Positions 26,601-34,604 of a stretch of 64,000 nt of DNA are shown in pieces (the first letter of the stretch is position 1; every line of letters starts with the position of its first letter). The position numbers and the translations under genes are program-made. The stretch is from Panopea generosa (Eukaryota > Mollusca > Bivalvia > Adapedonta > Hiatellidae). The stretch covers positions 81,251,556 to 81,315,555 of the forward strand of contig CM055899.1 of assembly GCA_029582155.1 (NCBI GenBank). The letters run 5' to 3'. The notes under the pieces are model-generated. The model did no database searches. It worked only from the letters and a program-made list of their open reading frames with translations, and was not told where the DNA came from.

Positions 26601-29600
26601 AAGTGGCCACACATCATCATTAAAAGTGGCCAAATATCATCAGTAAAAGTGGCCACATCATTAAAAGTGGCCACACATCATTATTAAAAGTGACCACACA
26701 TCGTCATTAAAAGTGGCCACATCATCATTAAAAGTGTTACGTCCGAATGTTAAGGTATATACTACTATAAAGTGACCAGTCCAGAATGAAAAGCAACTGC
26801 AAATTACCACATCAGAGTGAAAAATGACCACAACAGAATGAAGGATTAGCACATTATAATTAAAAGTAGACATATCATAATATATAATATGACCACATCA
26901 GAATGTAACATTGCCACATTATAATTAAAAGAAACCATATCATAATGTAATCTGACCACATCAAAATAAAAGATTACCACATTATAATTATAAGTAGCCA
27001 TATCATAATGTAATATGACCATATCAGAATGCAGGATTTCAACATTATGATAAAAAGTAACCATATCATAATGTAAACTGACCACGTCAGAATGAAAGAT
27101 TAATACTTTATAATAAAAGTAACCATATTTTCATAATTAATCTGACCGCATCAGAATACAATTTTAAAAATAAAAACGCAATACTGTGTACCAAAATATA
27201 ATATAGTCAATATCGGTATTATTCCAAACTATGAATTACAGTTTATGATTAATATGCAACTCTTTCTAGTGACATTACTAATGGAAATCACAGGCAAAAC
27301 TATATCATGTAGTAGTTATATAAAAAAGAAAAAGATAAAAGGGAACTTTTTATTAGTAAAAAAATAAAAGAATTAGAAAATTCATTAATTGATCAAAATA
27401 AAGAAGAACTAGACACATCTAAGCTAAAATTAAACATGTATAGAAAGATAAATTACAAGGCTGTATTACAAGATCACGAGCTCAGTTTATTGAAAATGGG
27501 GAAAACCCAACACATTTTTTTTGCAATTTGGAAAAAAACACAATACTCAAGCATAACGATTTCATTCATCGAAAAAGAAAATGGATAACAGTTACATAAA
27601 CAATATGATATTCTGAACGAAACACACATATTTTATAAAAAAGTTATACTCAAATTGTGATATTAACTTGACAGATATAGATTTGACAAAATAATTCAAA
27701 AACCGTAATATACCAAAGTTATCTCCCTTAGAATCAAGTAACATTGCAGGTGAAATTACAAATGATGAAGTTACAGAAGCATTAAGTCTATGTCTAATGA
27801 TCTTGAAGGTAAAATTACACATGATGAGGGTGCAGAAGCACTAAAGTCTATGTCTAATGATCTTGAAGGTGAAATGACACCTTGTGAGGCTGCAGAAGCA
27901 TTAAAGTCTATGTCTAATGACCTTGAAGGTGAAATGACACATTATGAGGCTGCAGAAGTATTAAAGTCTATATCTAATAACCTTGAAGGTGAAATGACAC
28001 ATGATGAGGCTGCAGAAGCATTAAAATTTATGTCTAATGACATTGAAGGTGAAATTATACATGATGCGGCTGCAGAAGCATTAACGTCTATGTCTAATGA
28101 TCTTTAAGGTACAATTTCACATAATGAAGCTGCAGAAACATTAAAGTCTATGTCCAATGACCTTGAAGGTGAAGTTACACATGATGAGGCTACAGATGCA
28201 TTAAAGTTTATGTTTCACGACCTAGAAGGTACAATTACACATGATGAGGCTGCAGAAACATTAAAGTCTATGTCTAATGACCTTGAAGGTGAAGTTACAC
28301 ATGATGAGGCTACAGAAGCATTAAAGTTTATGTTTCACGACCTAGAAGGTACAATTACACATGATGAGGCTGCAATAACATTAAAGTCTATGTCTAATGA
28401 TCTTAAAGGTGAAATTACACATGATGAGGCTGCAGAAGCATTAAAGATTATGTCTAATGACGTTGAAGTTGGAAATTAACATAAAGAGGCTGCAGAAACA
28501 TTAAAGTCTATGTTTAAAGACTTTGAAGGTGAAGTAACACATGATGAGGCTGCAGAAACATTAACGTCTATGTCTAATGACCTCGAAGGTGAAATTACAC
28601 ATAATGAGACTGCAGAAACATTAAAGTCTATGTATAATGATCTTAAAGGTAAAATTACACATGATGAGGCTACAGAAGCATTAAAGTTTATGTTTCACGA
28701 CCTAGAAGGTACAATTACACATGATGAGGCTGCAGAAACATTAAAGTCTATGTCTAATGATCTTAAAGGTGAAATTACACATGATGAGGCTGCAGAAGCA
28801 TTAAAGATTATGTCTAATGACGTTGAAGTTGGAAATTCACATAAAGAGGCTGCAGAAACATTAAAGTCTATGTTTAAAGACTTTGAAGTAGAAGTAACAC
28901 ATGATGAGGCTGCAGAAACATTAAAGTCTATGTCTAATGACCTTGAAGGTGAAGTTACACATGATGAGGCTGCAGAAGCATTAAAGTCTATATCTAATGA
29001 TCTTAAAGGTGAAATTACACATGATGAGGCTGCAGAAGCATTAAAGTATATGTCTAATGACCTTGAAGGTGAAGTTACACATGATGAAGCTACAGAAGCA
29101 TTAAAGCTTATGTTTTATGTCTATGTCTAATGACCTTGAAGGTGAAGTTACACATGATGAAGCTACAGAAGCATTAAAGCTTATGTTTTATGACCTTGAA
29201 GGTAAAATTACACATGATGAAGCTACAGAAACATTAAAGTCTTTGTCTAATGATCTTAAAGGTGAAATTACACATGATGAGGCTGCAGAAGCATTAAAGA
29301 TTATGTCTAATGACGTTGAAGTTGGAAATTTACATAAAGAGGCTGCAGAAACAGTAAAGTCTATGTTTAAAGACTTTGAAGGTAAAGTAACACATGATGA
29401 GGCTGCAGAAACATTAAAGGCCATGTCTAATGACCTCGAAGGTGAAATTACACATAATGAGACTGCAGAAACATTAAAGTCTATGTCTAATGACCTCGAA
29501 GGTGACGTTTCACATGATAGATGCAATTAAGTATAGTACAAAATCAATGAAAACAAAATGGAAATTAGCATCATAATCTGACCATATCAGAATGCAAACT

Positions 29601-32484
29601 ACAACATTATAATAAAAAGTAACCACATCATAATGTAGTATAACCACATCAAAAGGACAGTAAATCTTTTTAGTAAATGTTGGTGTTCAATATAATTTTA
29701 CAGTGTTGTATAATTTAGTGAGCGTGTGCTTTTCTGACGTTGTTTCGTGTTTTGCTTATACTGCTTATATTGTGAAGTGTTTTTTTTTTAAAAAAATACC
29801 TCTGACGGCAAATCCTCTCTGTTCATTCCATACATCTTCAAGCCAGCATACATGCACGCCTTCATATGTAGTTCTGTTATATTACGCTGAAACGCTGCAT
29901 GTTTGCCTCCAAACAGTGCATTATTGTAGCCTGTATTTAATTTAAAAGCATTATATTCATTGAAATATATATACGAGTAAGATCCAGTTTATGTCTAGCA
30001 ATAAGTACCCCCATATATATAAATCATATCATGTGAACGTGCATCTAAAAATATTCCAAAAGTCGGAAAAACCGTTGTTTGTGATTCAGTTATCACTCTT
30101 TATGAAATAGAATTTTTCTGATTTCATTGTATCTTAATGACCAAACTGGTTTCCCTGTCTGCCTTTTATATATTGTTTGAGTAATGGATCTAAAAGTCAA
30201 TTATACTCATATAAGCTATAAGTACATGTAATTGTATCTACAGTCCAGATTAGTTACGTGTTAAATTTTGATATATAACATATGGGTGAAACCATTCCTT
30301 TGAGGGGATTGATTCTATAGTCTTGTGTACTTGGTTGGCAATGTAGCTAGGTGCGTTCGCCGTAGTCTGGTCTCTGTAAACGCATGTCTGGTTGTTCACA
30401 AATTATAATCCCTGTATATATATTAATTTATATAAAATTTAAGATCTAAATAACGATCGTTTTATGTTTGTATTAATGTCCCCTTTATTTGAACAAAAAC
30501 TCAAAGCCTTTGCTAGACTTCTGTTGCTCATCATTATTTATTATTATAAGATATGAACAACCTTGGCTGGTTTTTTCCTGAAACGACCACATTTGAAATT
30601 ATTTAAGCTCCAAGACTAGCTCTTTAGGTAAAATAGAGTGTTGAAATTTAAAGATAATGATAAGACCCTTGAAAGGTGCCAAATTTGATTACATGGTATA
30701 AACTAATGTATAGTCCCTGATTGGATGGTTTAAGCAGGTTTTTTCTTTATATTCCTAATCCTTATACCTTGCTTACAAACACTAGGTTTTGATCCATACA
30801 GACAGACAGATAGACAGACAGACTGATGAACGGACAAACGGGCAGTCTAGCAATACAATGCGAAAACAGTTTATTGTTATTCAAAATCTAACCAGGGAAA
30901 AATACATTTAAAATTTGAATCAAATAGTTGCCATAGAAAGTTTATCAATGAAATATTTATATTAGTTAAATTGAATTGTTAATCCGCAATATGACACTAT
31001 AATATCATCAAACCCAAATATTTATTTAAGTTAGAAATAAGTTCTCAAGATTATTTAAATACATATTCATTTCTTCATGGATAAAATAAGAAAACAAAGT
31101 TTATTTTTTAAATCAGTGATTACCTTTCTTTGGATCTTGCGTATATAAATACCAAGAATGGGGAATTTCATGGTCATCGACAAAAAAGAACTCTTGTTCA
31201 AATCCAAACCATGGTTCATCATCCATAACACCAAGAAGCATTTCTTTGTACTGTTCCCGTTTACTCGAGACTTCAGTTGTATACAAAATATTTAACATAC
31301 TGATAAATAATATAAAACAACTAAGCAATATTATACAATATTTAAACTTCATACTTATTTGTTTTAGATCGAAAGTGATGAAAAGTCATAGCTCAAATAT
31401 AAGGAAGACGCCCGTATCCTGGATAGAACCAGTACAGATAGTCGTTTTACACTTTTGGGAGACCATGTAGTCGGGCTAGAGATCGAACGCATCTAATCCA
31501 ATACATTACCGCCCTACTTTCAAAGTACTTATGAAATAGAATTAGTATGTATAAGAAAAAACGTATTCATGGCAATTTATATAGTATCACATGAATACGT
31601 GCGGATACTGGCTAGAAATTGGTGAGTTCAAGATAAAAATATGTATTCATGCTACGAGTTTGTCAGGCATTATAATATTCAGAAGACACATACCATGCGA
31701 TTTTCTCGATGTATTCATCAAATCACACAGAACAAGCTTATGTTTTCCTTTACGAAATGGATCCTTGTAAATAGCCACTGGTTTCATAGCGAGGTCCGGA
31801 TATGGTTCCTCCAACAACGTGGAGTACTGGATAGGACATTCTAAAATGAATGGATTTGTTAAGTGAAACATGTAAATACATGCAATAAGAAAAGATATAG
31901 ATAAAAAATAAAAACATCTCACAAAAACTTAAGTGTTTTAGACACGGAGCTGATTCGATATATTCCACAAAAAAATATGCATAGGATGAATTCAAGCAGT
32001 AGAAACACATTTTTCAATTAATCTTAACGGTTTTCACTATTTCTTTTCAGCATGCGTTTGTTCACACCTGTTCCAGAATGCTATGTGGATACTTAAATAC
32101 TGTGGTTATGTTTTTAATATTGAGACCTTTAACAGATTTCGTTGGTGTATATTAAATATACTAGTAGGCAAAATATGAATGCTGCAACATAATTATTACA
32201 TTTTCATTATTGAAATATATATAAAACACCAGACATATCATCACTTAGTAATGATGGTCATAGCTTTTAAAGCAGCATTAGATTATTTAATCAACTGAAG
32301 ACAAGAACTTAACATATCATGATACATATAACAGAACAATTTAAAACCTTCAGGACAGCTTGGCTCATATGAAGATGTGCACCGTTTTGGTTTTCATGTG
32401 AATATCAGCGTCTATCGTAATGTAGTCTAACAATACAGCTGTTTGGTCTTCGCTGGAAAACTCCATTGAAATAGGTACGTCCAT
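14385..32484 (-). CDS. glul-like: Divergent glutamine synthetase-like gene, seven coding exons
   Basis: Joined exons encode roughly 345 residues, close to the 360-375 of animal GS, the cytosolic enzyme making glutamine from glutamate, ammonia and ATP. Family landmarks appear in order: VLLDYITIDADIHMKTKT; KPVAIYKDPFRKGKHKLVLC; EPWFGFEQEF (the ExE metal ligands); RNITELHMKACMYAG; NREDLPSE|WEYQTGP (two further metal-ligand Glu); LHVNFSTKQMR; VWRLSG; SSVRIP; GYFEERR; and a C-terminus ending 13 residues after NPYDV, as usual. Two signatures are missing. The N-terminal W-x-F/Y-D-G-S-S block is replaced by QYSTLLEE, and PGNWNGAGCH reads KSTGTRCTLH at equal length, so only the His survives. From the 31694 exon onward, splice sites and phases are consistent with no internal stop. 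The start chosen is ATG at 32484, directly after an acceptor, implying an untranslated upstream exon. It could be a functional paralogue with a new role, a pseudoenzyme or a young pseudogene. Confidence 0.8.
15047..15220. repeat. Long palindrome (foldback element), GS intron
   Basis: Two arms of about 80 bases run from AAGGTTATTATACAGTTCAC to its counterpart ending GGACTGTGTAATGACCTT. The inner arms AAAACCTGTATTGGAC and GTCCAATACAGGTTTT are perfect. The centre is GC-rich (GAGACTCCGCAGGCGCCGAG), unlike the surrounding AT-rich intron. Confidence 0.85.
15832..16034 (-). CDS. glul-like: GS-like gene, sixth coding exon
   Basis: The acceptor is GATTTCAG ending at 16035 and the donor GTAAAT begins at 15831. 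The 203-nt exon enters in phase 0 and leaves after two bases of a codon. It encodes WEYQTGP (metal-ligand Glu), ADQLHVSRYILQRLCEMHGV and LHVNFSTKQMR. The ATP-site NGAG motif before the His is replaced. Confidence 0.85.
16478..16892 (+). repeat. 63-bp tandem repeat, ~6.5 copies
   Basis: Units contain GTTGTCATGTTACTCTATGA, then AGGTTCC and CTGATATGGTTTGATGCTA. GTTGTCATG recurs at 16566, 16631, 16694, 16757 and 16820, a period of 63 with one 65-bp exception. Since 63 is a multiple of 3, apparent ORFs (21-residue repeats) result and are not genes. Confidence 0.95.
17150..17555 (+). pseudogene. LINE endonuclease C-terminal remnant
   Basis: The translation LKPLIPDLDIEDVWRRRNPT, ELTFSRVFAEARIDYFLCN and then SDHKC matches the C-terminal part of the APE-type endonuclease of non-LTR retrotransposons, whose hallmarks are DxWR..(H/N)P....FT..S, RIDYFL and the catalytic SDH. 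An in-frame TAA sits directly before SDH. Further on, WDLTKRKIKSVSMDFCKEQS resembles the linker between endonuclease and reverse transcriptase. The remnant stops exactly where an inverted-repeat element begins at 17556. Confidence 0.75.
17556..18025 (+). mobile_element. ~470-bp inverted-repeat element, copy 1
   Basis: It begins AGGTGTAATCCCCACCATTG and ends CAATGGTGGTACTATGCCT, imperfect terminal inverted repeats of about 19 bp. It is nearly identical to 18577-19048. No coding capacity is seen. Confidence 0.75.
18026..18576. repeat. Spacer between the two ~470-bp copies
   Basis: AT-rich and non-coding. Its ends are themselves inverted: CCTATAAG at 18023 against CTTATAGG at 18572. It might therefore be a separate small insertion, or part of a longer element. 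Confidence 0.4.
18577..19048 (+). mobile_element. ~470-bp inverted-repeat element, copy 2
   Basis: A direct copy of 17556-18025 displaced by about 1020 bp, differing by scattered substitutions and single-base indels. The termini are AGGTGTAACCCCACCATTG and CAATGGTGGTACTATGCCT. Confidence 0.75.
19827..19967. repeat. Long palindrome (foldback element), GS intron
   Basis: The left arm 19827-19888 and right arm 19907-19967 pair along about 60 bases, including TGTGGGATAGAAATATCTCA against TGAGATTTTTCTATCCCACA and CATGCAGGG against CCCTGCATG. The loop is GCGAGGCTCTGCCGAGTT. The right arm runs directly into the dispersed repeat at 19970. Confidence 0.9.
19970..20475 (+). repeat. ~450-bp dispersed repeat, copy 2
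   Basis: Collinear with 12870-13345 (landmarks given there). Here it is joined at its left edge to the palindrome. In copy 1 only a decayed trace of the right palindrome arm is visible (CCGTCTCACATGAATT). Confidence 0.8.
20476..22137. other. Non-genic intron sequence
   Basis: AT-rich with no recognised element. The ORFs at 20603-20797 and 21015-21258 have no recognisable domain. Confidence 0.4.
22138..22286 (+). repeat. SINE 3' body with poly(A)
   Basis: GGAAGGACGGTGGTTCTACT, CCACCAGTAAAACTGG and ATGACGTTAAACCCCA are followed by about 20 A. This order matches the tail of molluscan SINEs as I recall them (V-SINE/RUDI type). No tRNA-like head is preserved. Confidence 0.55.
22287..23499. other. 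Non-genic intron sequence
   Basis: AT-rich; nothing supported. Confidence 0.4.
23500..24124. repeat. Degenerate left flank of the 23-bp satellite
   Basis: Loose repetitions of CACATCAGAATGA-type and ACCACATCA-type words with variable spacing. They look like old, diverged units beside the homogeneous array. Confidence 0.6.
24125..26745. repeat. 23-bp satellite, ~114 units, with 1311-bp higher-order repeat
   Basis: The unit is ATTAAAAGTGGCCACACAACATC, with frequent GTGCCCATACACC and GTGGCCACACATC variants. Marker variants recur exactly 1311 bp (57 units) apart: GGCCACACACCATC at 24627 and 25938; GGCCACACAACCATATT at 24811 and 26122; GTGCACATATACC at 24878 and 26189; GAGCCCATACACC at 24947 and 26258. 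A block of 57 units was therefore duplicated as a whole. No coding potential. Confidence 0.97.
26746..27160. repeat. Degenerate right flank of the 23-bp satellite
   Basis: Repeats of the form ATGACCACATCAGAATG and ACCATATCATAATGTAA at about 50-60 bp spacing. The same kind of sequence reappears at 29560-29665, after the LINE-derived block. Confidence 0.65.
27330..27780 (+). pseudogene. LINE ORF2 remnant, endonuclease-RT linker
   Basis: Translated in shifting frames it reads KRELFISKKIKELENSLIDQ, then AQFIENGENPTHFFCNLEKN (27480-27539; the family form is W-I-E-x-G-E-K-P-T-x-Y-F-x-N-L-E-K), then CDINLTDIDLTK, KLSPLESSNIAGEITNDEVT. This is the order found in L1/Tx1-like ORF2 proteins just before the RT fingers motif KSPGxDG. 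Frameshifts and stops are present (for example TAA in WITVT*). Where KSPGxDG should follow, the sequence turns into the 60-bp array. Confidence 0.8.
27742..29520 (+). repeat. 60-bp minisatellite made from LINE reverse-transcriptase coding sequence
   Basis: About 29 tandem copies of 60 bp, each encoding a variant of LEGEITHDEAAEALKSMSND. The first unit (IAGEITNDEVTEAL) is continuous with the LINE linker upstream, so the array is an expansion of that 20-codon piece. The frame is broken three times: a substitution to TAA near 28105, another at 28477-28479 (AAT TAA where the sister unit has AAT TCA), and a 13-nt insertion near 29120 that shifts frame. There is a one-base deletion at the first junction. 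Larger blocks (six units, about 28,150-28,500 and 28,510-28,860) also look duplicated. No RT core follows. Confidence 0.92.
29560..29665. repeat. Relic of the degenerate 23-bp satellite flank
   Basis: ATCTGACCATATCAGAATGC and GTAACCACATCATAATGTAG repeat the pattern at 26746-27160. The LINE remnant and 60-bp array therefore sit inside the older satellite edge. Confidence 0.65.
29800..29930 (-). CDS. glul-like: GS-like gene, fifth coding exon
   Basis: The acceptor AAATACAG precedes 29930 and the donor GTATTT follows 29800. The 131 nt equal two bases plus 43 codons. The translation FGGKHAAFQRNITELHMKAC then MYAGLKMYGMNREDLPSE aligns with the GS segment around GRDIVEAHYRACLYAG and NAEVMP. The phase is correct on both sides. 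Confidence 0.85.
29931..31123. other. GS-like gene intron between fourth and fifth exons
   Basis: AT-rich, with a short (CAGA)n run at about 30797-30826. Nothing else is supported. Confidence 0.5.
31124..31270 (-). CDS. glul-like: GS-like gene, fourth coding exon
   Basis: The acceptor ACAACTGAAG ends at 31271 and the donor GTAATC begins at 31123. The exon is 147 nt, entering with two bases and leaving with one. It encodes EQYKEMLLGVMDDEPWFGFE then QEFFFVDD. EPWFG-x-EQE is the most diagnostic GS motif in the gene and carries two of the metal-binding glutamates. Confidence 0.9.
31345..31525 (-). repeat. tRNA-derived SINE in a GS intron
   Basis: On the minus strand GGCGGTAATGTATTGGATTA is A-box-like and GCGTTCGATCTC is a B box. 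ACTGGTTCTATCCAGGATAC follows, and the element ends near GATCTAAAACAAATAAG. The body matches 52858-53040 (GGACTGGTTCTACTTGGCA ... ATCTAGCTAAAATAAG), so the two are one family. Confidence 0.65.
31694..31840 (-). CDS. glul-like: GS-like gene, third coding exon
   Basis: The acceptor CATTTTAG ends at 31841 and the donor is CATG|GTATGT. It encodes MKPVAIYKDPFRKGKHKLVL then CDLMN, matching the GS segment [20 protein letters not shown]. Where animal GS has the FDGSS motif this exon reads QYSTLLEEPYPD. An alternative acceptor (ATCCAG, exon from 31826) would let it join the small upstream exon in phase 0. Confidence 0.8.
32068..32099 (-). CDS. glul-like: Tentative 32-nt exon of the GS-like gene
   Basis: Flanked by CCACAG and GTGTGA, it reads FKYPHSILEQ after two leading bases. 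This fits the short GS segment between KTRT and PEW (the xPKSIEELP region). Its entry phase does not match the end of the upstream exon by one base, so it stays tentative. Confidence 0.4.
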
Positions 32485-32488
32485 CTTG
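32383..32488 (-). CDS. glul-like: GS-like gene, first coding exon
   Basis: The acceptor GCATTTTAG ends at 32489, ATG is at 32484-32482, and a GT donor (ACG|GTGCAC) follows 32383. It encodes 34 residues, including AVLLDYITIDADIHMKTKT, the equivalent of EYIWIDGTGEGLRCKTRT. The donor after the exon border (GTGCAC) is weak. Confidence 0.7.
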
Positions 32489-33214
32489 CTAAAATGCATG
32501 CATAACAATAACCAGGCGGCGGCGTATACACTTGTGTTAGTCGTGTGACCTTGCCCATGGGGGAATAAAAAGGACCGATAGTTGAGTATGTGTTGTTTGT
32601 GTAACATTGAATGTTTGAATGACATTAAACACATATTAAAAAAAACGCAGCTGAATAGGATAAACAAATGTTAAACGATTTCTTGAATAACCTGAGTTTT
32701 CTTTGAGCAATAATGTATGAATACTTCTTTAAAAAAAATATAAATCGTTTTTAAACGATGTCTCCCTTTATCGTGAATTATTATGTGTGAGTATGCGCAG
32801 ACATACATTAGGGCGCGTTCGATTCATTGTCCAGAACATGTTATGAAGATGGTCAAGAACAGTCATCAATCGAACGTTTAGGAACAGAAAATGTGAAATC
32901 AAAATGTCGCAGCCAAATCAAATAAATGATTTTTTCAAAAAAATTGTTGTATAACTTAATATTTGTAAGCATTGGGCATGCGCACTTCCAATATCCAATC
33001 GTTCATCTCAATTAGGATTGATGGATCACTCACCAGTGTTTAAAACTTGCTCAAAGAAAAGAAAAAGACAACACAACTCCTTGCTTTTACCATATGTTTT
33101 TGTTGTATTTTCACGGGTACTTATCCACCAGTGCCAATTCACAACGTGTAATTTCTTATGTAACGAGTATTGTCAAAACATTATTGAAATATTAGTCAAT
33201 TTCTTCTAGTTTTG
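32489..33214. other. Region upstream of the GS-like start codon
   Basis: An untranslated first exon and promoter should lie in or beyond this stretch on the minus strand. I cannot place them. The ORFs at 32365-32667 (beyond the exon) and 33018-33209 have no recognisable domain. Confidence 0.35.
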
Positions 33215-33800
33215 TCATCTCGAAGGTCAAAGTCACAGTTTGAGTTGTTTGACAACACTTTGAGTTTGTGTGAGATTTCGTGTCCGGCCTGTAACTTTGT
33301 CATGCAAAGATGAATTTTAATGATTGCTACAAATGATCAACATGATATGAAACCGTGTCGCAAGTAAAACCCACACCCGTACCACAAAGGTCAAGGTCAC
33401 AGTTTAAGTTTGTTTGACAACACTGTGTCTGTGTGAGATTTCCTGTCCAACATGTAACTTTGTCATGCATAGATGGATTTTATAAATACTTGCTACAAAT
33501 GATCAACATGACATGACGACGTGTCGTGAGTAAGACCCATACCCATACCTCAAAGGTCAATGTCACACTTTGAGTTTGTGTGACAACACATTCAGTCTGT
33601 TTAAGACTTGCCTGTAACTTTGTCATGCATAGATGGATTTTGTTAATACTAGCTACAAATGATCAACATAACATGACGATGTATAGCGCGTTACAGCTAG
33701 AATCAAACTTCAAAGGTCAAGGTCACAATTTAACTTTATTTGATGACACTTTCAGTCTGATTGAGATTTTGTGTCCGGTCTGAAATTTTGTCACCAATTC
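33215..33800 (+). repeat. Dispersed family with ~165-bp tandem units, cluster 1
   Basis: AAGGTCAA followed by GTCACA recurs at 33223, 33387, 33553 and 33713. Each unit continues with TTTGACAACACTT, GTGTGAGATTT, TGTAACTTTGTCATGCA, AATGATCAACATGA and ACGTGTCG. Periods are 160-166 bp. Confidence 0.85.
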
Positions 33801-34604
33801 ATATACATGACATTACAACTGTGTGTTGAAGTTTTTATTTACACTCGCACTTTGAACTGGTCATTTTTCGCGTGCTAGAACAGATGATTAAAAATAAATT
33901 GATGACTATTATAAAGCTGTATGAATGATATATGATGGATGAGTTGTAAGACGATTATTTACATATTTTCTACTTTACATATTTATTAACTACATTTGAT
34001 AATTACCTTTTCTAAGTGTCATGTTAAATAATATGAATTCCTTTTAGCTAGCTAATCTTTGTTCAAGATTTATTGATATGTTTATTACATACATTTGATG
34101 AATATCTATTTTCCCTATAATTTTATAAATAAATTTACTTTGATATTCTTTGAGCAAGATTTATTGAATACAGTAGAGTATATCCTCCAGTTATATGATA
34201 AGATTAAGGAAAATCAATGGATAGTCACCAATGGACTAGCATGTGAAACCTTTTCTCCCACTCCGATATGTAGGTTGAGCTACGCCAGTTTATGAATTAG
34301 CAGAAGTGATAATACTATAAATAAAATTAAGTTTACTTAGTTAATTAGTGTAATATATTGATAGTCTTGCGTAGCTCTATATTGAATGCTAATGACACTA
34401 CTAACGTCATATGACATTCCCTATCACCATTATGCAGTAGTCTTTACTGATCTTGGTAAACCCTAAGTATATTGCTATTTATATACAATGTTTGTATATA
34501 ATTAAAGTACAATATTATCTATGACAAAATTAAAAAATAGAAGAAATGAAGAGTGTACTATTTAATCGGCAGGTACTAGTGTTTATCAAAAAGTAGTTGT
34601 GTCA
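33801..34604. other. Non-genic AT-rich stretch
   Basis: The 66-codon ORF at 34095-34295 has no recognisable domain. Nothing else is seen. Confidence 0.4.

Noticed and set aside
24125-26745. Possible CRISPR array (short regular repeats)
   Set aside because: Units are directly abutting 23-bp variants with no unique spacers, and the context is eukaryotic.
27790-29530. Treating the 20-residue repeat ORFs as a functional repeat protein
   Set aside because: Two nonsense changes, a frameshifting 13-nt insertion and clear descent from a LINE fragment make a satellite more likely. Selection on it is left as an open question in the findings.
31750-32010. Minus-strand ORF of 86 codons
   Set aside because: Out-of-frame shadow of the GS-like third exon plus intron.
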